A stretch of DNA of 64,000 nt from Sulfuritalea sp. (lineage in GTDB: Bacteria > Pseudomonadota > Gammaproteobacteria > Burkholderiales > Rhodocyclaceae). The translations under genes were made by a program, and so were the position numbers. The stretch lies in NCBI GenBank assembly GCA_016710465.1, contig JADJVS010000013.1, forward strand, positions 1-64,000, written 5' to 3'. Below, in pieces: positions 58,476 to 64,000 of the stretch. Position 1 is the stretch's first letter; each line of letters begins with the position of its first letter. The notes under the pieces are model-generated. The model did no database searches. It saw only the letters and a program-made list of their open reading frames with translations, and was not told where the DNA came from.

Positions 58476-59538
58476 CGACTTCGCCGCGCGCCTGATCCGC
58501 TGGCACAAGCGCCACGGCCGCCACGACCTGCCCTGGCAGAACACACGCGATCCGTATCGGGTCTGGCTGTCGGAGATCATGCTGCAGCAGACCCAGGTGG
58601 CGACCGTGCTGCCTTACTACCGGCGCTTCCTCGACCGCTTTCCGCAACTGGCCACACTCGCCGCCTCCCCCGTGGAAGACGTGATGGCGCTATGGAGCGG
58701 CCTCGGCTACTACGCCCGCGCGCGCAACCTGCACGCCTGCGCGCAAGCCGTGATTGGAGCGCACCAGGGCAAGTTCCCCGGCGACCCGGATGTCATCGCC
58801 GGCCTGCCGGGCATCGGCCGCTCGACAGCCAACTCGATCGCCACCTTCTGTTTTGGTGCGCAGGCGCCGATCATGGATGGCAACGTCAAGCGCGTGCTCT
58901 GTCGCGCCTTCGGCATCGAGGGCTTCCCGGGCGGGGCGGCGGTGCAAAAGCGACTGTGGGTGCTGGCCGGCGAACTGATGCCAAAGCGCGATGGCGCCAC
59001 CTACAACCAGGCGCAGATGGACCTCGGCGCCATGGTCTGCACCCGCGCCAAGCCGCGCTGCGATGCCTGTCCGCTGGCCGACATCTGCGTCGCCCGCGCC
59101 ACCGGGCGCACCGCCGAACTGCCCGAACGAAAGCCGCGCGTGACCATTCCGCAGCGTGAGGCAACACTGCTGGTTCTGCTGCACGAGCAGCGCGTCCTGC
59201 TCGAAGCCCGCCCGCCTGCAGGCATCTGGGGCGGCCTGCTGTCGCTGCCTGAGCTGCCGGTCGGTGCCAAGGCAAGTGAATGGACGGCGCAACGCTACGC
59301 TTGTCGCGTAATCACCGTATCGCCAGCGCCGACTCTTGACCACGCCTTCAGCCACTTTCGCCTGCGCATTTCACCGCTGCTGATGGATGTCGAACCGCGC
59401 ACCGTGGCGATGGAGCCAGGATTGTCCTGGACGGCGCTCGACGCTCTGGCGAATGCCGCACTACCGGCGCCGGTGCGGCGCATCCTCGAAGCGCTTCACG
59501 CCTCCGGCAGCAAGCCCTTGGATTCGAGGAAGCGATAA
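58429..59538 (+). CDS. mutY: A/G-specific adenine DNA glycosylase
   Basis: MutY removes A mispaired with 8-oxoG. It has 369 residues. Catalytic E49 is in SEIMLQQTQVATV. The HhH motif is LPGIGRSTANSIATF, with the active Asp at D150 (APIMDGNVKR). The [4Fe-4S] cluster ligands are C204, C211, C214 and C220. The C-terminal NUDIX-like MutT-recognition domain follows (TLLVLLHEQRVLLEARPPAGIWGGLLSLPE). The ATG at 58429 overlaps the FkbM gene. A dispersed repeat is antisense in the linker (VSPAPTL) just before HAFSHFRL. Confidence 0.97.
   Translation: MPEIHRLSPNATRLNDDFAARLIRWHKRHGRHDLPWQNTRDPYRVWLSEIMLQQTQVATVLPYYRRFLDRFPQLATLAASPVEDVMALWSGLGYYARARNLHACAQAVIGAHQGKFPGDPDVIAGLPGIGRSTANSIATFCFGAQAPIMDGNVKRVLCRAFGIEGFPGGAAVQKRLWVLAGELMPKRDGATYNQAQMDLGAMVCTRAKPRCDACPLADICVARATGRTAELPERKPRVTIPQREATLLVLLHEQRVLLEARPPAGIWGGLLSLPELPVGAKASEWTAQRYACRVITVSPAPTLDHAFSHFRLRISPLLMDVEPRTVAMEPGLSWTALDALANAALPAPVRRILEALHASGSKPLDSRKR
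59313..59336 (-). repeat. 24-bp dispersed repeat, copy 13 (inside mutY, antisense)
   Basis: On the - strand: AGAGTCGGCGCTG, then GCGAT, then ACGGTG. mutY reads it from the other strand as T-V-S-P-A-P-T-L. Confidence 0.8.
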
Positions 59539-60113
59539 ATGATTTCAAGGCGGTCGAGGCTGTCCTCGATCTCCAGCAGCTTCTGCTTCGCCGCCAGCGG
59601 TATCGGCAACAGTTCGGCATAGCGCATGCCCAGCCAGCCGGCGTCAAAGAAGCAATGCGGCTTGGCCGGCGCGTTCGGCGCGTCCTCCGCCAGGTCTTCG
59701 ACGATGGCGCGCAACAGCGGCACCAGGCGCGCATAGGCGCCGGGAATCGGCATGACGGCGGGCGCGGCAATCAGTTCGACCTCGGCGCGCAACAGGCCCG
59801 AGGGCTCGACCCAGTGCTTGCGCAGGCGGTAACGGTCGCCGCCCTGGGCGACGATGTTGAGCACGCCGAGTTGCGGCATGTCCCAGTCGGCGATGTGCGC
59901 CAGGGTGCCGACGGCTTCCGGCGTGGCAGGCTTCTGCCCCCGCTGCGCGACCTCTTCGCCGCTGGCGATCAGGCAGATGCCGAAGGAGCTCGACTCCTTG
60001 AGGCAAACCTTGGCCATGTCCATGTAGCGCTGCTCGAAAATGCGCATCGGCAGGCGCCCGCCGGGAAACAGCACGGAATGCAGCGGAAACAGCGGGATGA
60101 TCACGACACGCAT
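59496..60113 (-). CDS. LON peptidase substrate-binding (LAN) domain protein
   Basis: This is a stand-alone LON N-terminal domain protein of 205 residues, without protease or ATPase parts. Signature: VVIIPLFPLHSVLFPGGRLPMRIFEQRYMDM and SSFGICLIASGEEV, then GTLAHIADWDMPQLGVLNIVAQGGDRYRL. The function is not established; it probably binds substrates. It overlaps the convergent mutY end by 43 nt and the upstream Gx gene by 13 nt. Confidence 0.9.
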   Translation of the reverse strand: MRVVIIPLFPLHSVLFPGGRLPMRIFEQRYMDMAKVCLKESSSFGICLIASGEEVAQRGQKPATPEAVGTLAHIADWDMPQLGVLNIVAQGGDRYRLRKHWVEPSGLLRAEVELIAAPAVMPIPGAYARLVPLLRAIVEDLAEDAPNAPAKPHCFFDAGWLGMRYAELLPIPLAAKQKLLEIEDSLDRLEIIYRFLESKGLLPEA

Positions 60114-60634
60114 TCCCGCGGCGCGGGCTCCGCCAGCAGGCGCGCGGCGATCAAGCCGTTGATGGTGCCGAAGACCAGCGCCGCGGTGGCAAACAGCGGC
60201 AGCAGGTAGAAGACTCCGTCATGCGGCACCAGCCAGGCCCGCGCCAGCAGGAGCTGGCCGCCGACATGGGCGAAGGCGGCCAACACGCTGGCGCTCACCG
60301 GGCCGAACCAGCGCGCCGGCAGCGCCGCCGCCAGCGCCAGCACGGCCAGGCTGCAAACAGCCCCGGCCAGGGCGAGAAAGAAACCCGGAGCGAGGAACTG
60401 GCCGATCGCCAGGCTGCCGGCGAGCACGCGCAGCAGGCTGACCCAGGCGGCCTCACGCCAGCCGTGGCGCGCCAGCACCACCAGCACGATGATGTTGGCC
60501 AGCCCCGGCTTGATGCCCGGCAAGGGGCTGGGCAATGCCGCCTCGGCCACGGAAAGCGCGATCGCCGCCGCCGCGTAGCGGGCGATGCGATGGTCATCGG
60601 CCGCGACCGGCAGCTCAATAGTTGATGCTGTCAT
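60101..60634 (-). CDS. Gx transporter family protein (HepST component I-like)
   Basis: This is an integral membrane protein of 177 residues (start ATG 60634, MTASTIELPVAADDHRIARY). The family signature is VAEAALPSPLPGIKPGLANIIVLVVL, then LLRVLAGSLAIGQFLAPGFFLALAGAV and HVGGQLLLA. Five or so hydrophobic segments. In other bacteria it pairs with a NusG-II protein, as here (20-nt overlap). It is often annotated as heptaprenyl diphosphate synthase component I or as part of a transporter; the true role is uncertain. Confidence 0.85.
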   Translation of the reverse strand: MTASTIELPVAADDHRIARYAAAAIALSVAEAALPSPLPGIKPGLANIIVLVVLARHGWREAAWVSLLRVLAGSLAIGQFLAPGFFLALAGAVCSLAVLALAAALPARWFGPVSASVLAAFAHVGGQLLLARAWLVPHDGVFYLLPLFATAALVFGTINGLIAARLLAEPAPRECVS

Positions 60635-61061
60635 AGCCGGCATGGGCGCCGCCGCGCCCGCCCAGTTGCAGCGTGACATGATTGGGGGCGCAGATGGCCA
60701 CGGCATTGGCCCGCGTCAGCCAGCCCTGCTGTACGCAATACTGGCGCGGCCCGGGATCGGAGAGCACGCGCGCGCGGCCGGGTTGCACCTCGATCACCGT
60801 GGTGCCGATGGCGCCTTCCACTTCGTAGCGGCGCGGGGTGTTGAGCGCCAGCTCGGTAACCACCTGGCCGTCACGCTTGACGATGGCGCGATCGGCAACG
60901 CCACCGCGCCAGAGCAGCGGATACGATGCGGCGACGAGCGCGGCGGAAAGCAGCACCAGCAGCCAGTCGCCGGGACGGAACAGCCCGCGCCAGGGCCCGT
61001 GTCCGGGGCCCACCGCCGCCTGGAACAGTTCGCGCAGGCCCTCGGGCAGCCGCTCATTCAT
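60615..61061 (-). CDS. NusG domain II-containing membrane-anchored protein
   Basis: The protein has 148 residues. One membrane span (WLLVLLSAALVAASYPLLW) is followed by a small extracytoplasmic NusG-II-like beta fold (RAIVKRDGQVVTELALNTPRRYEVEGAIGTTVIEVQPGRARVLSDPGPRQYCVQQGWL) with the typical C near the end (AICAPN). The start overlaps the rapZ stop by ATGA. The pairing with the Gx protein recurs in many genomes. Confidence 0.87.
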   Translation of the reverse strand: MNERLPEGLRELFQAAVGPGHGPWRGLFRPGDWLLVLLSAALVAASYPLLWRGGVADRAIVKRDGQVVTELALNTPRRYEVEGAIGTTVIEVQPGRARVLSDPGPRQYCVQQGWLTRANAVAICAPNHVTLQLGGRGGAHAGYDSINY

Positions 61062-61900
61062 TCGATCAGGCTGCGGTGCCGCACCAGCACCCGCGCCGAC
61101 GTCCGGAAATGCGCGGCCAGCCGCTCGGCGAGATAGACCGACCGGTGCTGGCCGCCGGTGCAGCCGATACCCACGGTGAGATAGGAGCGGTTGTCACGCA
61201 CATAGGCCGGCAGCCAGTCGTCGATGAAACGGCGCAGGTCGGCTTCCATGCGCGCCACCTCGGTCTGGCTTTCGAGGAAGCGGATCACGTCCCGGTCGCG
61301 CCCGGTCAGCGGGCGCAGCAGGGGGTCGTAATGCGGATTGGGCAGGCAGCGCACGTCGAACACCAGATCGGCGTCGAGCGGAATGCCATGCTTGAAGCCG
61401 AAGGATTCGAACAGCAGGGTAATTCCGTCGCCCTCCTCCAGCGCGACGAAATCCTTGATGCTGGCTCGCAGCGCGTTCGGCCGCAGGTTGCTGGTGTCGA
61501 TGTGATGGCCCATCGAGGCCAGCATCTCCAGCGCCTCGCGCTCGCGGGCGATGGCTTCCTCCAGCGTCACGTCGCCCTCCGCCAGCGGGTGGCGCCGCCG
61601 GGTTTCGGAAAAGCGCTGGATCAGCACCTCGTCGCGCGCATCGAGAAACACAAAGCGCGGCGCGACGCCGTCCATTTCCAGCTTGCGCAGTTGCGGCGGC
61701 AAGGCCGCGATGCTCGATCCGCCGCGCATATCCACCGCCACGGCGGCGCGCTCGTGGCCTTCCAGGCGCAGGTGGCCGATCAGGTCCGACAGCAGCGGCG
61801 CCGGCAGGTTATCGACGCAGTAATAGCCGGAATCCTCGAGCACGTTGAGCGCGATGGATTTGCCGGAACCGGACAGACCGCTGATGAGCACGACTTGCAT
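61058..61900 (-). CDS. rapZ: RNase adapter protein RapZ (P-loop nucleotide-binding)
   Basis: RapZ binds small RNAs and nucleotides and adjusts GlmS expression in enterobacteria. Start ATG 61900 (MQVVLISGLSGSGKSIALNVLEDSGYYCVDNLP) gives 280 residues; a longer frame lacks family similarity. Walker A GLSGSGKS, FLDARDEVLIQRFSETRRRHPL, FESFGFKHGIPLDADLVFDVRCLPNP and VGIGCTGGQHRSVYLAERLA are complete. It heads rapZ-NusG-II-Gx-LON. The PTS/hpr genes found near rapZ in other species are not here. Confidence 0.97.
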   Translation of the reverse strand: MQVVLISGLSGSGKSIALNVLEDSGYYCVDNLPAPLLSDLIGHLRLEGHERAAVAVDMRGGSSIAALPPQLRKLEMDGVAPRFVFLDARDEVLIQRFSETRRRHPLAEGDVTLEEAIAREREALEMLASMGHHIDTSNLRPNALRASIKDFVALEEGDGITLLFESFGFKHGIPLDADLVFDVRCLPNPHYDPLLRPLTGRDRDVIRFLESQTEVARMEADLRRFIDDWLPAYVRDNRSYLTVGIGCTGGQHRSVYLAERLAAHFRTSARVLVRHRSLIE

Positions 61901-62094
61901 GGCGGCAAGGATAGCGGATTGGGAGAGCCGTTGCCGGGACAAATCCCGGCGGGTCAGCGGAAAATGAAGGCCGCAGCAGGTGCCGGGCCGTGCCGAAAGC
62001 AAGACCAGAGCAGCCCCTTTGTCGCCCCAGGGGTTTGGTGAAGAAGTTGGAAAAAGTCGCTACACTTGACGAAACAAACCAATGGAGCGCGGAA

Positions 62095-62301
62095 ATGGGC
62101 GCAGCCGAACGAGTTGCCGAACTCATGAAGGCCATGCATGAGCGGGAAATTTCCGAGATGCTGGACTTCGCGGAATTCCTGCTCGCCAAGCGCGACCGCG
62201 AAATCACCGAGGCGTGGTCTACACTCGCGAAGTACGCCGGTCGCTACGACGGCAGCAAGTGGCGGCGGGAAGACCTCTACGACCGTGCCGGCCTTCGTTG
62301 A
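62095..62301 (+). CDS. VapB-like antitoxin
   Basis: This is a 68-residue protein, start ATG 62095 (MGAAERVAELMKAMHEREIS, then EMLDFAEFLLAKRDREITE). It is helical and acidic, like antitoxins that pair with PIN toxins. It overlaps the toxin start by 17 nt. No clear DNA-binding fold is visible. Assignment rests mainly on the pairing. Confidence 0.7.
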   Translation: MGAAERVAELMKAMHEREISEMLDFAEFLLAKRDREITEAWSTLAKYAGRYDGSKWRREDLYDRAGLR

Positions 62302-62680
62302 TACCAATGTCGTGGTTTACGCCGTGGGCCGCGACAACGACAAGCAATCGAGGGCACGGCATATTCTCGAAGCCACGCCGATTGCAAGCAGCCAGGTGAT
62401 CAACGAAACAATCGCCGTGCTCACAGGCAAGCAGCGGTTCACCCGCGAAGAGGCCTTCGATGTCGCGGACGCTCTCATGAAACTGGTGGCGGTGGCGCCC
62501 GTCACCGCGACAACAGTGCGCGACGCCATGACGCTTGGCCTGCGCTACGGACTCAGCCATTGGGATGCGCTGGTCGTTGCCGCTGCCCTCCATACCGACT
62601 GCGACACGCTGTATTCCGAGGACATGCAACACGGCCAAGTCATCGATGGCCGTCTCACTGTCGTCAATCCTTTCGTTTGA
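62285..62680 (+). CDS. PIN-domain VapC-type RNase toxin
   Basis: This is a 131-residue PIN RNase. The start GTG 62285 reads MPAFVDTNVVVYAVGRDND. The acidic metal ligands are in VDTNVVVY, SQVINETIAVL (E), SHWDALVVAAAL (D) and LYSEDMQHGQVIDG (D), so all four are present. It is coupled to the antitoxin upstream. Target RNA unknown. Confidence 0.85.
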   Translation: MPAFVDTNVVVYAVGRDNDKQSRARHILEATPIASSQVINETIAVLTGKQRFTREEAFDVADALMKLVAVAPVTATTVRDAMTLGLRYGLSHWDALVVAAALHTDCDTLYSEDMQHGQVIDGRLTVVNPFV

Positions 62681-62965
62681 TCGCGCGAGACCCGTGCCCG
62701 CGCGTTGTGAATGCGCGTCACGGAGACAATTTCACTGAATCGGGAGGCCGGCGAAACTTCCGCGTTCTGCTGGTCAGACGGGAAGGAAAACCGTAACGCT
62801 ACCAGGGAGTGCAGACTGCGAAAGGAAGGCGGCTCATTTCGGCGACTTTCGGCCATCAGCGGAAACTCGCCCCGGGCTGATAGCGGTCATTGAATTGGCC
62901 GCAGCACTCCGTAACCTGCCGTAGAGCCAATTCTTCCCAATGCACTAGAGTGCCTTGCTTCTGTT

Positions 62966-63862
62966 TCATGATATGGGTCTCTGAACAACATGAAGCGCTG
63001 GGGCGGACCCATCTTTCAATTGCCCTGGGTAGAGGGTCAGGTGCGGATAGGGAATCTCGATGTTCTCACTGTCAAACGCGTACTTCAGTCGGCGCAGGAA
63101 TTCCCTGCGAACATTCCACTGTTCGATTGGGGCCACCTTGAATCGGCAGCGCAGTGTGACCGCTGAATCCGCCCATTTCTCGACGCCAACGATTTCGATG
63201 TCTTCGAGAATACGGCTCTGCCATGCCGGCTCCTGACGCATCGCCATGCCGACCCTGCGCATCACGGCCAACGCTTCGTCGATATCCTCGCGATAGGCAA
63301 TACCGATATCGATCACCGAGTAAGCATAGCCACTGGTCTTGTTCGTGACCGTGGAAATCGTTCCATTTGGGATGAAGTGGACATTGCCGTCGTAATCACG
63401 CAACCGAACGTAGCGCAGGGTCATGTCCTCGACAACGCCTCCGATGCCGGCTACCTCGACGACGTCTCCCTGACGCATCTGGTTTTCCAGCAGTAGAAAA
63501 AATCCGCTAAAGAAATCCTTAACCAGGCTTTGAGCTCCGAACCCAACGGCAACACCGACCACCCCAGCGGCACCGAGAATGGGAGCGATCGATATTCCCA
63601 ACTCCCCAAGAACCAGCATGGCGGCAACCGCAGAAACAGCAACCGAGGCCATGTAGCGGAATACACGGCCAAGCGTCGTGATGCGCTTGACATCTTCCGG
63701 GTTGTCAAGGGTATTGCTGTAGGCGATGCGCAACGTCCTTATCAGGCGATGGGAAAACGCAATAGCTACCCAGGCCAGCATCATGATGAAAGAAATTCGA
63801 AGTCCTGAGGTCATCGCCGGAGACAGGTGAAATCCAGATACAAGGCTGTTGATGTCGATCAT
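62966..63862 (-). CDS. MscS-family mechanosensitive ion channel
   Basis: This is a small-conductance osmotic-release channel of 298 residues. Hydrophobic segments lie near residues 20-40, 70-90 and 93-115. The pore helix reads GAAGVVGVAVGFGAQSLVKDFFSGFFLLLENQMRQGDVVEV, with the Gly/Ala pattern of TM3. The beta domain and C-terminal cage follow (VEDMTLRYVRLRDYDGNVHFIPNGTISTVTN). It ends ENIEIPYPHLTLYPGQLKDG. The gap before it, 62681-62965, holds no supported gene. Confidence 0.94.
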   Translation of the reverse strand: MIDINSLVSGFHLSPAMTSGLRISFIMMLAWVAIAFSHRLIRTLRIAYSNTLDNPEDVKRITTLGRVFRYMASVAVSAVAAMLVLGELGISIAPILGAAGVVGVAVGFGAQSLVKDFFSGFFLLLENQMRQGDVVEVAGIGGVVEDMTLRYVRLRDYDGNVHFIPNGTISTVTNKTSGYAYSVIDIGIAYREDIDEALAVMRRVGMAMRQEPAWQSRILEDIEIVGVEKWADSAVTLRCRFKVAPIEQWNVRREFLRRLKYAFDSENIEIPYPHLTLYPGQLKDGSAPALHVVQRPIS

Positions 63863-63957
63863 CGTGTAGGCCCCATGAATAATTAGCTTGCAATATATGT
63901 TTAGGGCTAATAATATATGGGCTACAGATCGCCGTCAACCTGTCTAAGGAGTAAGCG

Positions 63958-64000
63958 TGGTGCAAGCGGATAAGAAGCGTGGAGCGAAATTGGACGCGGC
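63958..64000 (+). CDS. Start of an unidentified gene cut by the window end
   Basis: GTG 63958 (or 63961) follows AAGGAG by 5 nt and reads on without a stop to the window end (MVQADKKRGAKLDA). The upstream gap is AT-rich. Only 14 codons are visible, so no family can be named. Confidence 0.4.

Noticed and set aside
62681..62965. Small open frames in the gap between the VapC-like toxin gene and mscS
   Set aside because: They are all short, lack start signals and overlap each other on both strands; the stretch looks non-coding.

Overview
The window is about 64 kb of GC-rich DNA whose gene content and order fit a betaproteobacterium, probably of the Rhodocyclales/Sterolibacteriaceae kind. The run pilMNOPQ-aroK-aroB-dgt-gltB-gltD, together with PurT, RapZ, HslVU, CyaY/LptM/LysA and a Fur-family zinc regulator, is typical of that group. 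This placement is inferred from gene families and order only, because no rRNA gene is present. I saw no tRNA, CRISPR array, insertion sequence or prophage.

Layout. 1-9.4 kb: a chemotaxis cluster on the + strand (cheA, cheW, two receptor genes, cheR, cheD, cheB). Almost every gene up to 8 kb is broken by single-base indels. 9.4-11.6 kb: a hybrid histidine kinase, also with indels. 11.6-23.8 kb, - strand: glmS, glmU, gltD, gltB, then dgt, aroB, aroK. The gltB leader carries a good promoter followed by an intrinsic-terminator hairpin. 23.8-29.1 kb, - strand: the type IV pilus operon pilMNOPQ, with one frameshift in pilO. 29.3-37.8 kb: PBP1a (mrcA), cyaY, lptM-lysA and an RND efflux pair. 38.0-39.5 kb: two toxin-antitoxin modules side by side (TumE/TumA-like and HepT/MntA). 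40.0-45.2 kb: a Bcr-type MFS exporter, an AEC transporter, hslVU and a two-lobed STAS-like protein. 45.2-53.1 kb: a divergent zinc-homeostasis island around a Zur-type regulator and a dyad operator. 53.2-62.0 kb: rlmI, a LysR regulator divergent from a small unknown gene, a flavin reductase, purT, an FkbM methyltransferase, mutY, a LON-domain protein, Gx and NusG-II proteins, and rapZ. 62.1-64 kb: a VapBC-like module, an MscS channel and the first codons of a further gene.

How the genes work together. Several blocks are tight operons with 1-20 nt overlaps: gltB-gltD-glmU-glmS (glutamate and amino-sugar synthesis), aroK-aroB-dgt, pilMNOPQ, lptM-lysA-MFP-RND, and zur-small protein-outer membrane barrel-znuA-znuB. 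Opposite the last lies ZIP-zrgA-ATPase-permease-DUF3299. The two zinc operons fire away from a shared dyad, so one regulator could control uptake at both the outer and inner membranes.

The most unusual feature is a dispersed 24-bp sequence: AGAGTCGGCGCTG, about five variable bases, then ACGGCG. It occurs at least 13 times, both between genes and in frame inside conserved housekeeping genes. In sense orientation it encodes V-G-A-(G/D)-x-T-A. It looks like a small propagating repeat or a genome-wide recognition sequence, for example DNA-uptake-like.
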